Positions 33,625-41,789 of a stretch of DNA of 64,000 nucleotides are shown here, one piece after another. The position numbers and the translations under genes are program-made. The notes below the pieces were generated by a model. The model worked only from the letters and a program-made list of their open reading frames with translations. It ran no database searches and was not told where the DNA came from. The number at the start of each line of letters is the position of its first letter. Within the stretch, counting starts at the first letter, position 1. The stretch spans positions 71,456-135,455 of the forward strand of contig DDIU01000042.1 in NCBI GenBank assembly GCA_002338655.1, read 5' to 3'. Source of the DNA: Flammeovirgaceae bacterium UBA1842 (GTDB lineage: Bacteria; Bacteroidota; Bacteroidia; Cytophagales; Cyclobacteriaceae).

Positions 33625-36315
33625 TTACTCACTTCTTAAAGAATCCACCGGGTTGCTTATAGCCGCTTTGATAGATTGGTAACCCACGGTTAACCAGGCA
33701 ATAATAAAAGCAAGTAACCCAGAAAGAATATACACCTCAACGCCAAAATCAATTTTATAGGAGTACTTACTTAACCATTGGGTTACACCCCACCAAGCCA
33801 ATGGAGTAGCAATTATAAAGGATAAAATTATCAATTTTGAAAACTCCTTAGAAAGCATAAAAACAATTGTTTTAACTGAGGCTCCCATTACTTTTCTAAT
33901 ACCTATTTCTTTAGTCCTTTGGTCGGCCATAAATGCTGCTAAGGCAAAGAGACCCAAACAACCAATGAATATGGCCAGTCCGGCAAAAACTGTAAAAACA
34001 CTGGCTAGCCTTTTTTCAGATCGGTACATATCTTCAAATGCGCTGTCTAGAAATTTGTAATTCAAAGCCAGTTCAGGAGCAAATTCTTTCCAAACTGCGG
34101 TTATTGAATTAATCGACTCTTGGAAATCAACAGTATTCAATCTCACAGCCATCGTACTACTACTTCTACCTAAATGCAAACTAAGATTACCTATAGGTTG
34201 GGTCATCGATTCATAATTGAAATCCTTCACTACACCTATTACATGATATTTGATATATTGATTGGGAATAATATCACCTGTATTTGAATTAAAATCAAAA
34301 GTGAGAATGGTTCCATTTTTATTGTCTAGATTAAAAGCAGTTAATGCTTTTTCGTTGAGAATAACGGCATTAGAGTCTGAGGCAAGATTTTTATTGAAAT
34401 TTCTACCCCAAACGAGCTCCATCCCCATGGTTTTTAAATAATCTTCATCAACTTTCCAATTTTGCATACTAATGAGATTGTCCTGGGAAGGTTCTTTGCC
34501 TTCCGGCCAATAGGTCTGGTCACTTCTATTATATCCACTTACCGGCAGATAACCTGAAATAGTGGCAGATTTTACATTAGCTATTTTAAGTATTTCGTCT
34601 TTAAATGATTGAAGCTTATCATCAAGCATATAACTGTCATTGATCAATAGAACCTGTTCTTTGTTAAAGCCCAGCTTCTTATTTTGTATAAATTGTAATT
34701 GGCGATATACCGTTACTGTGCCAATCAACAGAATAATACTTATTGCGAATTGAAAAATTACCAACCCACTTCTAACCAACCCACTTTTACTACCCAATGA
34801 CAGTTTGCCTTTTAATACGTTGACAGGACGGAATGAACTCAGGAAAAAGGCTGGATAAACACCGGCCAAAAAACCAATGAAAAGGGCAGTCGCAATGAAT
34901 ACTAAATAATACAATGGTTGGTTGAAAGGTATTGATAACGATTTTCCCGAAAGTTCATTGAAGAATGGAAGAGCTATATTAACGACAACTATACTAAAAA
35001 GGAAGGCGACTAAACTAATTAAAATGGACTCAGTTAGAAATTGACGTACCAAATGCGATTTATAAGAGCCAAGTACTTTTCTAACACCTACCTCTTTCGC
35101 TCTGTTGGCTGATCGTGCCGTAGAAAGGTTCATAAAATTGATACAGGCAATGACCAAAATAAAAATAGCGATGATTAAAAAAAGATAGACGTAAGTAATA
35201 TCACCTGTTTTACCAATATCAAAATTAAAAGGAGAGTGTAAATAGATTTTTGACAATGGCTGTGATTTGTAGTCCATATAGTTGCCAGCAGAATGAAACT
35301 CGTCCATTGTGTTACCAGTAAACTGCTTTACCTGCGGGGCAACATGAGCCTCAACCATTTTATTGATTTTAATATCAAGTTGATTGGGATTTACGCCTTC
35401 CCTCACTTTAAAATAGGTAAAGTAGTTATTACTTACCCAAATCTGATCTTTACTTACCTCAAGGGTTTCAAGAGGCATAATAAAATCAAACTTGAAATGT
35501 GAATTATCAGGTATGTCCTGATATACGGCCGTAACGTGAAACTCATTATCACCATCTAAAATCAATATTTGACCCAAAGGATCGTTCTGTTGGAAATATT
35601 TTTTAGCTATGGATTGACTAATAGCAATGCTCATCGGTTCTGTTAGAGCGTCTTTGGCATTACCTTCTACCATATCAATACCGAAAAGTGTAAAAAATGA
35701 AGGGTCTGCGAAAATCAAATTATTTTCTTTTATAGATTCAACAGCCTCTGCTGTTCTAACCAGATAGGTGCCACGTGAACGGAACCGGACGACCGACTCA
35801 ATTTCCGGTATTTCCTCTAAAAGTGCAGGGCCCATTGGTGCTGGAGCCACCGCAAAATGAAATTCATTTTCTCCAAACTTGATGTCGCTGTTAATTCTGT
35901 AAATTCTATCCGCATCGGTATAAAACTTATCATAACTCAATTCATCAATAACAAAAAGTGATATTAGGATACAGCAAGCCATACTTATACCCAGCCCGGT
36001 AATATTGATAGCGGAGTAAAATTTGTGATTGACTAAATTCCTAAAGGCGATTTTAAAGTAATTCTTGACCATGATTTTTGTATTGTTGTTGGAGTATTTT
36101 ATTGTTTGATCCTGTAATTCCTGAAGTCGCGATTCACTGCCAAATCCCTTTATAGTGAGATCATAAGCTTCAATAAATCGCATTCCCGTTTCCATTTTCC
36201 CTTCGACCAAAGAGCAAATGTGATCCACCAATTCTTCACCAAGATCCTCATCGACTATCCCTCGATAGGCAATATCTTTGATGATGTAGTTGATATGTTC
36301 TTCGGTGAGTGTCAC
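33625..36315 (-). CDS. MacB/FtsX-type ABC transporter permease with N-terminal prefix domain
   Basis: 896 residues. Residues 1-80 are a cytoplasmic helical prefix (LGEELVDHICSLVEGKM) common in Cytophagales permeases. It then has a membrane helix and a periplasmic MacB_PCD domain, a three-helix FtsX block, a second PCD domain and a second FtsX block near the C-terminus (IGCLGLFALAAFMADQRTKEIGIRKVMGAS). Such double-unit permeases probably export or sense cell-envelope compounds with a separate ATPase, which is not in the window. It overlaps the padR gene by 4 bp; that regulator probably controls it. Confidence 0.88.
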   Translation of the reverse strand: MTLTEEHINYIIKDIAYRGIVDEDLGEELVDHICSLVEGKMETGMRFIEAYDLTIKGFGSESRLQELQDQTIKYSNNNTKIMVKNYFKIAFRNLVNHKFYSAINITGLGISMACCILISLFVIDELSYDKFYTDADRIYRINSDIKFGENEFHFAVAPAPMGPALLEEIPEIESVVRFRSRGTYLVRTAEAVESIKENNLIFADPSFFTLFGIDMVEGNAKDALTEPMSIAISQSIAKKYFQQNDPLGQILILDGDNEFHVTAVYQDIPDNSHFKFDFIMPLETLEVSKDQIWVSNNYFTYFKVREGVNPNQLDIKINKMVEAHVAPQVKQFTGNTMDEFHSAGNYMDYKSQPLSKIYLHSPFNFDIGKTGDITYVYLFLIIAIFILVIACINFMNLSTARSANRAKEVGVRKVLGSYKSHLVRQFLTESILISLVAFLFSIVVVNIALPFFNELSGKSLSIPFNQPLYYLVFIATALFIGFLAGVYPAFFLSSFRPVNVLKGKLSLGSKSGLVRSGLVIFQFAISIILLIGTVTVYRQLQFIQNKKLGFNKEQVLLINDSYMLDDKLQSFKDEILKIANVKSATISGYLPVSGYNRSDQTYWPEGKEPSQDNLISMQNWKVDEDYLKTMGMELVWGRNFNKNLASDSNAVILNEKALTAFNLDNKNGTILTFDFNSNTGDIIPNQYIKYHVIGVVKDFNYESMTQPIGNLSLHLGRSSSTMAVRLNTVDFQESINSITAVWKEFAPELALNYKFLDSAFEDMYRSEKRLASVFTVFAGLAIFIGCLGLFALAAFMADQRTKEIGIRKVMGASVKTIVFMLSKEFSKLIILSFIIATPLAWWGVTQWLSKYSYKIDFGVEVYILSGLLAFIIAWLTVGYQSIKAAISNPVDSLRSE

Positions 36316-36665
36316 CCTAATTGTGGATTAATGCTTAATATTTTAAACATCGTGCTTATAAAAGCTTCAAAATCTTCAATCCTCTGAACCACCGAATTTT
36401 TTCCCACCGGGGTAAGGTGATAATATTTTCTAACCCTTTTTCCTAGATGTACTTTCTCAGTTTTTAAAAAGCCTTCGGCTTCAAGTTTATGTAAAGTAGG
36501 ATATAGGGCCCCTTCTGTCAGCACCAATTTACCCCCAGATAATTCCTTTACTTTTTGAGTGATTTCGTAACCATACATCCGATCGTTATCGGCAAGTAAC
36601 TTAAGTATAATGGTTTGTAATGATCCTTTAAGTAATTCTGGACTATGCATAGTTGTGCGATACAT
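36312..36665 (-). CDS. PadR-family transcriptional regulator
   Basis: 117 residues with a winged helix (LKGSLQTIILKLLADNDRMYGYEITQKV, LVLTEGALYPTLHKLEAEGFL) and a short C-terminal dimerisation helix. PadR regulators often repress an adjacent membrane transporter and respond to small hydrophobic molecules. The 4-bp overlap with the permease gene makes the pair an operon. An internal Met at codon 6 is an alternative start. Confidence 0.9.
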   Translation of the reverse strand: MYRTTMHSPELLKGSLQTIILKLLADNDRMYGYEITQKVKELSGGKLVLTEGALYPTLHKLEAEGFLKTEKVHLGKRVRKYYHLTPVGKNSVVQRIEDFEAFISTMFKILSINPQLG

Positions 36666-36771
36666 TGGAGTCTTATGTAATACGAGGATGTTAAATAATA
36701 GTTACAATCTTCCATATTATTGGTAACTTGAGTGTTCTCTCAACTGTAACCAATGCCATTCAAAATTTCTT

Positions 36772-36799
36772 AAATTTGTTATGCATGCATAACAAATTT
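36772..36799. promoter_or_regulatory. 28-bp perfect palindrome, candidate MarR operator
   Basis: The half site AAATTTGTTATGCA is followed directly by its exact reverse complement. It lies 50 bp upstream of the marR gene and just before a -7 element at 36803, so a bound dimer would block transcription. MarR proteins typically bind such palindromes and repress their own operon. Confidence 0.7.
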
Positions 36800-36802
36800 T
36801 AT

Positions 36803-36810
36803 TATATTTG
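36803..36810 (+). promoter_or_regulatory. -7 promoter element TATATTTG of the marR-fad operon
   Basis: Exact match to TAnnTTTG, 39 bp before the marR ATG and 3 bp after the palindrome. The nearest TTTG for a -33 element (36775-36778) is inside the palindrome, at a spacing slightly longer than usual. Confidence 0.55.
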
Positions 36811-36849
36811 TTACCCTTCATAAAATGAGGGAGACAGAAAATCAGGTTA

Positions 36850-37302
36850 ATGAAACGGGAGGAGACAATAGACCATAATATTAAAACCGCTTGGCATGCT
36901 ATTTCACGTATGTACAATCATCAGGCGGTAAAACAAAATATTACTACCTCCATTGGTTTTGTTTTGTTGAATATCAGTTCCAAGTACGGAACACCAGCCA
37001 CAAAAATAGCCCCACAGATGGGCTTGGAATCAAGGAGTCTCACAAGGGTCTTAAAAAGCATGGAAGAAAAAGGCTTGATTTACAGACAGCCGGATGAGAA
37101 TGACGGCAGGTCAGTACGGATATATATGACAGAATTAGGTAAACAAAAAAAGGAAGTATCACGAGAGGTTGTTCTGGCTTTTAATCAACAAGTCCGTGAG
37201 AAAATCCCAGCTGAAAAGCTGGAAGTGTTTTTTGATGTGATTGAAGGCATCAATAAAATAATAGACAACAATAGAATTTACGAAAACGCAAATAACAAGT
37301 AA
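36850..37302 (+). CDS. MarR-family transcriptional regulator of the beta-oxidation operon
   Basis: 150 residues with a winged-helix core (YGTPATKIAPQMGLESRSLTRVLKSMEEKGLI, then the wing DENDGRSVRIYMTELG). It is the first gene of the fad run, 4 bp before fadN, with a 28-bp palindrome in its promoter. The likely role is a fatty-acyl-responsive repressor of fatty acid degradation, by analogy with other MarR-type or TetR-type fad regulators; the ligand is inferred. Confidence 0.9.
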   Translation: MKREETIDHNIKTAWHAISRMYNHQAVKQNITTSIGFVLLNISSKYGTPATKIAPQMGLESRSLTRVLKSMEEKGLIYRQPDENDGRSVRIYMTELGKQKKEVSREVVLAFNQQVREKIPAEKLEVFFDVIEGINKIIDNNRIYENANNK

Positions 37303-37306
37303 TCCA

Positions 37307-39709
37307 ATGACGAGACGAATTAATAAAGTAGCGGTATTAGGCTCAGGGATAATGGGCTCACGAATAGCCTGCCATTTTGCAAACATAGGTGTCAATGTAC
37401 TTTTGTTAGATATCGTTCCTAGAGAGCTAACGGACGAGGAAAAGAAAAAGGGGCTGACCATGGAAAGTCAGGCTGTTAGAAACAGGATTGTAAATCATGC
37501 ATTCACTACGGCCATAAAATCAAATCCTGCTCCGCTTTATGACAAGGCGTTTGCAAGCCGCATAACCCTTGGAAACTTTGATGATGACATGTCCAAGATC
37601 AAGGATTATGATTGGACTATAGAAGTGGTTGTTGAGAATCTGGATATTAAGAAAAAAGTTTTTGAACAAGTTGAAAAACATAGAACCCCCGGTACATTAA
37701 TTACTTCTAACACTTCAGGGATTCCAATCAACTTTATGCTGGAAGGCAGGAGTGAAGATTTTCAAAAGCATTTTTGTGGAACACACTTTTTCAACCCACC
37801 CAGGTATTTGAAATTGCTGGAGATAATACCCACAGTTAAAACAGATTCCGAGGTTGTGGACTTCTTAATGCATTACGGTGATCTTTATTTAGGTAAAACC
37901 ACGGTACTCGCAAAGGACACTCCGGCATTTATTGCCAACAGGGTTGGGATATTCGCTATCCTAAAAGTGATTGAGTCCATGCAAAAACTAAAGCTCAATG
38001 TAGATCAAATAGACAAGCTCACCGGCCCGGTTATCGGAAGGCCAAAGTCAGCCACCTTCAGAACATCAGATGTAGTTGGATTGGATACGCTTGTCAAAGT
38101 AGCGAATGGGCTTTATGCAGGACTGCCTAAAGACGAAGGAAGGGAAACATTCAAGTTGCCAGAAGTTGTGGGCAAATTGATGGAGAATAATTGGCTTGGG
38201 GATAAAACCGGTCAAGGATTTTATAAAAAGACGAAAGACGCCAAAGGCAAAACGGAAATTTTAACACTCAATTTGGAGACGCTTAAATATGAACCAAAGC
38301 AAAAGGCATCCTTTGGTACACTCGAAGCAACCAAACCAATTGAAAATCTAAAAGAAAGATTCAAGCCGCTTTTGTCAGGTAAGGATATAGCAGGGGAATT
38401 TTACAGAGATTCGTTCTACGCATTATTTCAATACGTTTCCAATAGAATCCCTGAAATAGCAGATGAATTATATAAAATAGATGATGCTCTTTGTGCTGGA
38501 TTTGGCTGGGAAGTTGGCCCGTTTGAAACCTGGGATTCTGTGGATGTTGCCAAGACGGTAACCAAAATGGAAGAAATGGGCTATAAGCCCAACCAATGGG
38601 TTTATGATATGCTTAAGGCGGGAATCAAATCATTTTATATGGCCAAAGATGGTGTAAGGCATTATTACGATATCCCATCTAAATCATACAAGGCCGTTCC
38701 AGGTGCTGAGGCTTACATTATTCTTGATAATATCAGGGAAAGCAAAGTTTTATGGAGTAACTCAGGCTCTACTATTTTCGACTTGGGTGATGGAGTTCTC
38801 AACGTAGAGTTTCACACTAAAATGAATACGCTTGGAGGTGAAGTGGTAGAAGGTATTAACCGTGCCATTGACATGGCGGAGAAAGATTACCGCGGACTGG
38901 TAATAGGAAACCAAGGAGCACAGTTTTCTGCGGGAGCGAATTTAGGGATGGTGTTTATGTATGCCATCGAACAAGAGTTTGATGAAGTGGATTTCATGAT
39001 CCGTCATTTCCAAAACACCATGATGCGGGTAAGATACTCTTCTGTACCTGTGGTGGTGGCGCCTCATGGGCTTACACTGGGTGGAGGTTGCGAGATGTCA
39101 CTTCATGCAGATCTTATTCAAGCTGCCGCTGAAACGTACATAGGCTTAGTAGAAGTTGGTGTTGGCCTTATCCCTGGCGGTGGTGGAACAAAAGAATTGA
39201 CAAAACGAGTTTCTGACTCATTGGAAACCGGAGATGTAGAATTAAATGCATTGCAAAATGCATTTATGAACATAGCCACTGCTAAAGTGGCTACCTCAGC
39301 TGAAGAAGCCAGAGGAATGAATATTCTAAGAAATCACGATAGAATAAGTGTTAATCGGGATCGACAAATAGCAGATGCAAAATCCGCTGTGATTGAGTTG
39401 GCTGATGCGGGATATACTATGCCAATACCAGCCACCAACATCAAAGTGCAGGGCAAAACAGGAATGGCACTTTTCATGGCCGGAGTGAATGGAATGAAAA
39501 TGGGTAACTACATTTCTGAGCATGACTTAAAAATTGCCAACAAAATAGGGTATGTCATGTGCGGTGGGGATTTATCCTACCCACAAGAAGTATCAGAACA
39601 ATACCTTTTGGACTTGGAAAGAGAAGCGTTCTTGTCACTTACAGGCGAGAAGAAAACCTTGGAAAGGATACAGAGTATTTTGACTTCAGGAAAACCGTTG
39701 AGGAATTAG
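37307..39709 (+). CDS. fadN: 3-hydroxyacyl-CoA dehydrogenase / enoyl-CoA hydratase, FadN-type
   Basis: 800 residues. Bifunctional beta-oxidation enzyme that hydrates enoyl-CoA and oxidises 3-hydroxyacyl-CoA with NAD. The dehydrogenase comes first (VAVLGSGIMGSRIACHFA, residues 7-24; HFFNPPRYLKLLE about 160-172) and the crotonase-like hydratase is C-terminal (APHGLTLGGGCEMSLHAD, VGVGLIPGGGGTKEL). This order is that of Bacillus subtilis FadN, not E. coli FadB. The operon order with thiolase and acyl-CoA dehydrogenase also matches fadN-fadA-fadE. It is separated from fadA by an inserted S23 cassette. Confidence 0.93.
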   Translation: MTRRINKVAVLGSGIMGSRIACHFANIGVNVLLLDIVPRELTDEEKKKGLTMESQAVRNRIVNHAFTTAIKSNPAPLYDKAFASRITLGNFDDDMSKIKDYDWTIEVVVENLDIKKKVFEQVEKHRTPGTLITSNTSGIPINFMLEGRSEDFQKHFCGTHFFNPPRYLKLLEIIPTVKTDSEVVDFLMHYGDLYLGKTTVLAKDTPAFIANRVGIFAILKVIESMQKLKLNVDQIDKLTGPVIGRPKSATFRTSDVVGLDTLVKVANGLYAGLPKDEGRETFKLPEVVGKLMENNWLGDKTGQGFYKKTKDAKGKTEILTLNLETLKYEPKQKASFGTLEATKPIENLKERFKPLLSGKDIAGEFYRDSFYALFQYVSNRIPEIADELYKIDDALCAGFGWEVGPFETWDSVDVAKTVTKMEEMGYKPNQWVYDMLKAGIKSFYMAKDGVRHYYDIPSKSYKAVPGAEAYIILDNIRESKVLWSNSGSTIFDLGDGVLNVEFHTKMNTLGGEVVEGINRAIDMAEKDYRGLVIGNQGAQFSAGANLGMVFMYAIEQEFDEVDFMIRHFQNTMMRVRYSSVPVVVAPHGLTLGGGCEMSLHADLIQAAAETYIGLVEVGVGLIPGGGGTKELTKRVSDSLETGDVELNALQNAFMNIATAKVATSAEEARGMNILRNHDRISVNRDRQIADAKSAVIELADAGYTMPIPATNIKVQGKTGMALFMAGVNGMKMGNYISEHDLKIANKIGYVMCGGDLSYPQEVSEQYLLDLEREAFLSLTGEKKTLERIQSILTSGKPLRN

Positions 39710-39711
39710 AT

Positions 39712-39746
39712 ATTAGTAGTCAGTATTAAGTAATCAGACAAGAGTA
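39712..39746. repeat. Left heptad array of S23 cassette 1
   Basis: Five 7-bp units: ATTAGTA, GTCAGTA and three variants. It is the inverted partner of 40107-40141. Confidence 0.75.
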
Positions 39747-39752
39747 AAGGAA

Positions 39753-40112
39753 ATGCACAATTACAGAGAACTAAAGGTTTGGAATAAAGCAGTTGATTTA
39801 GCAACGGAGGTATATTCTTTAACCAAATTGTTTCCTTCAGATGAGCGATTTGGATTGATCTCTCAAATGCAAAGATCTTGTGTTTCAATTTCCTCAAACA
39901 TAGCTGAAGGGGCTGGAAGAGGAACCCCTTCCCAATTTGCTCATTTCTTAACCATAGCTTACGGCTCATGTTTTGAACTAGCTACTCAATTGACTATAGC
40001 TACTAATTTAAATTATGTTGAACAGGAGAATTTTCAAATAATCGACAATAAAATTACTGAAGCACAAAAAATGATATACCGTTTAAAGGAAACAATTGAT
40101 TCGAAAGTCTGA
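39753..40112 (+). CDS. Four helix bundle (S23 / IVS-type) protein
   Basis: 119 residues. Family hallmarks are the opening NYRELKVWNKAVDLA, the central SCVSISSNIAEGAGR, and a C-terminal helix ending in KMIYRLKETI. This is the S23 ribosomal-protein-like family first found in intervening sequences of 23S rRNA genes; the accessory protein Avd of diversity-generating retroelements is a structural relative. It binds nucleic acid in that relative, but its function here is unknown. The stop codon lies inside the right heptad array. It is out of place within a fatty acid operon, which suggests insertion. Confidence 0.9.
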   Translation: MHNYRELKVWNKAVDLATEVYSLTKLFPSDERFGLISQMQRSCVSISSNIAEGAGRGTPSQFAHFLTIAYGSCFELATQLTIATNLNYVEQENFQIIDNKITEAQKMIYRLKETIDSKV

Positions 40113-40141
40113 CTACTAATGTCTGACTACTAAATACTAAA
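40107..40141. repeat. Right heptad array of S23 cassette 1
   Basis: Five 7-bp units beginning GTCTGAC and TACTAAT. It overlaps the S23 stop codon and ends 11 bp before the fadA start. Confidence 0.75.
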
Positions 40142-40152
40142 AAAATAAAGAA

Positions 40153-41328
40153 ATGGACGCATATATAGTAAAAGGATTTAGAACAGCAGTGGGTAAAGCC
40201 GGAAGAGGTGGCTTTAGGTTTACAAGACCAGATAACTTAGCTGCGGATGTAATCAAACACCTTGTTGGTTCAGTAAAAGATTTTGATCCAAAAAGAGTAG
40301 ATGACTTAATAGTAGGAAATGCCGTTCCGGAAGCTGAGCAAGGAATGCAAATGGGTAGAATAATTTCCCTTTTATCACTACCCATTGAAGTACCTGGAAT
40401 GATAGTGAATAGATATTGTGGGTCAGGTATAGAAGCGATCAATATTGCTTCGGCACGTATACATGCCGGACAGGCAGATTGTATTATTGCCGGTGGAACA
40501 GAATCAATGTCCATGGTGCCCGTGATGGGTTATAGGACAGCTTTGAATTATGAAATCACGACAAAAAACCCTGATTATTATACCAGTATGGGACTTACTG
40601 CTGAACAAGTAGCGAGCCAATACAAAATTTCCCGGGAGGATCAGGATGAATTTTCATACCAATCCCACATGAAAGCTACTGCTGCTATTAAGGAAGGTAA
40701 ATTCAAAGAACAGATAGTTCCAATTACGGTAAAAGAAACCTATCTGGATGCGGACTTAAAAAAACAGCAGAGAGAGTATGTAGTGGATACTGATGAAGGG
40801 GTAAGGCCTAATACCACTATTGAGGCATTAAGCAAATTGCGACCAGTATTTGCACAAGGCGGATCGGTTACGGCAGGTAACTCAAGCCAAACTTCTGATG
40901 GTGCAGCTTTCGTGATTGTGATGTCGGAAAAAATGGTAAATGAATTAAACCTGAAGCCTATTGCAAGATTGGTGAGCTATACCGCAGCAGGGGTTGAACC
41001 AAGAATTATGGGAATCGGCCCAGTAGCTGCAATTCCAAAAGCACTAAAACTTGCAGGATTGAAATTAGGGGATATTGATCAAATAGAATTGAACGAGGCT
41101 TTTGCTGCGCAATCACTAGCTGTGATCAGGGAATTGGGGATTGACAAAGATAAACTGAACCCAAATGGTGGGGCAATTGCATTGGGCCACCCACTAGGCT
41201 GTTCAGGCGCAAAACTGTCCATCCAGCTTTTTGATGAAATGCGAAGAAGAAAGCAAAAATATGGAATGGTAACCGCTTGTGTAGGTGGAGGCCAGGGAGT
41301 AGCTGGGGTGTATGAGTTACTTAATTAG
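40153..41328 (+). CDS. fadA: Acetyl-CoA acyltransferase (3-ketoacyl-CoA thiolase)
   Basis: 391 residues. Thiolytic cleavage of 3-ketoacyl-CoA, the last step of beta-oxidation. Acyl-accepting Cys89 in NRYCGSGIEAI, the NEAFAAQ motif, the catalytic histidine in GGAIALGHPLGCSGA and the C-terminal CVGGGQGVAG cysteine are all present. Length matches B. subtilis FadA. It follows S23 cassette 1 and precedes cassette 2; both insertions leave the enzyme frame intact. Confidence 0.95.
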   Translation: MDAYIVKGFRTAVGKAGRGGFRFTRPDNLAADVIKHLVGSVKDFDPKRVDDLIVGNAVPEAEQGMQMGRIISLLSLPIEVPGMIVNRYCGSGIEAINIASARIHAGQADCIIAGGTESMSMVPVMGYRTALNYEITTKNPDYYTSMGLTAEQVASQYKISREDQDEFSYQSHMKATAAIKEGKFKEQIVPITVKETYLDADLKKQQREYVVDTDEGVRPNTTIEALSKLRPVFAQGGSVTAGNSSQTSDGAAFVIVMSEKMVNELNLKPIARLVSYTAAGVEPRIMGIGPVAAIPKALKLAGLKLGDIDQIELNEAFAAQSLAVIRELGIDKDKLNPNGGAIALGHPLGCSGAKLSIQLFDEMRRRKQKYGMVTACVGGGQGVAGVYELLN

Positions 41329-41367
41329 ATTTGAGATTTGAGACATAAGACATTAGACAAAAGATGT
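41326..41367. repeat. Left heptad array of S23 cassette 2
   Basis: Six units with 7-bp period, each with AGA at positions 2-4. It starts at the fadA TAG. Confidence 0.8.
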
Positions 41368-41372
41368 AAGTA

Positions 41373-41720
41373 GTGCATAATTTCAAAGAACTTAAAGTCT
41401 GGCAAAAATCAAGAGAGTTAGCAAAATTGGTATATGGTATTGAACTTCCAAATGAAGAAAAATATGGATTAACATCACAAATTAGAAGATCAGTAGTTTC
41501 TATTTCATCCAATATTGCCGAAGGATCATCAAGGAAATCCAATTTGGATTTTACAAGATTCTTAAACATCAGTTTAGGCTCTGCATATGAATTAGAAACA
41601 CAATTAATTTTATGTTTGGATTTAAAATTAATTAAAAATATAGAAGCACAAAAAATACTGGAAAATTTATCTGAAACACAAAAAATGATTCATGGATTAA
41701 TCAAGTCATTGAATCCGTAA
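41373..41720 (+). CDS. Four helix bundle (S23 / IVS-type) protein
   Basis: 115 residues from a GTG start. Same family as the gene at 39753 (HNFKELKVWQKSRELAKLVYG, then SVVSISSNIAEGSSR) but clearly diverged from it in sequence, so this is not a recent duplication of cassette 1. It probably forms a basic helical bundle able to bind nucleic acid, by family analogy. It sits in the fadA-fadE gap between two inverted heptad arrays. Confidence 0.9.
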   Translation: MHNFKELKVWQKSRELAKLVYGIELPNEEKYGLTSQIRRSVVSISSNIAEGSSRKSNLDFTRFLNISLGSAYELETQLILCLDLKLIKNIEAQKILENLSETQKMIHGLIKSLNP

Positions 41721-41750
41721 TTAAAATAATGTAACCCGAAAAAGCATTAA

Positions 41751-41787
41751 GTCTTAGGTCTTATGTCTTAAGTCTAAAATCTAAATA
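41751..41787. repeat. Right heptad array of S23 cassette 2
   Basis: Units GTCTTAG, GTCTTAT and three variants, strict 7-bp period, ending 2 bp before the fadE ATG; it therefore occupies the ribosome-binding region of fadE. Confidence 0.8.
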
Positions 41788-41789
41788 CT

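Larger units (their letters stand above)
39712..40141 (+). mobile_element. S23 cassette 1 with inverted heptad arrays
   Basis: One four-helix-bundle gene bracketed by two arrays with 7-bp periodicity: five heptads at 39712-39746 (AGT or AGA at the same place in each) and five at 40107-40141 (GTCTGAC, TACTAAT and variants). Read as inverted repeats, 39714-39739 and 40107-40132 agree at 21 of 26 positions. The cassette fills nearly all of the gap between fadN (stop 39709) and fadA (start 40153). Mobility is inferred; no transposase is present. Confidence 0.6.
41326..41787 (+). mobile_element. S23 cassette 2 with inverted heptad arrays
   Basis: A second four-helix-bundle gene is bracketed by heptad arrays: six units at 41326-41367 (AGA at the same place in each: GAGATTT, AAGACAT and variants) and five at 41751-41785 (GTCTTAG, GTCTTAT and variants). 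As inverted repeats, 41329-41365 and 41751-41787 agree at 30 of 37 positions. The left array begins with the fadA stop codon and the right one ends at the fadE start codon, so the cassette fits exactly in the gap. Confidence 0.65.

Noticed and set aside
35771..35786. CACGTG core resembling parS inside the permease gene
   Set aside because: Only the central hexamer and a few flanking bases fit, and the site is in conserved coding sequence.
39753..41720. Diversity-generating retroelement
   Set aside because: S23 proteins are related to Avd, but there is no reverse transcriptase, template repeat or variable repeat in the window.
39712..41787. CRISPR or simple satellite explanation of the 7-bp arrays
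   Set aside because: No spacer-repeat structure and no cas genes; the arrays are short, degenerate, inverted and tied to S23 genes.
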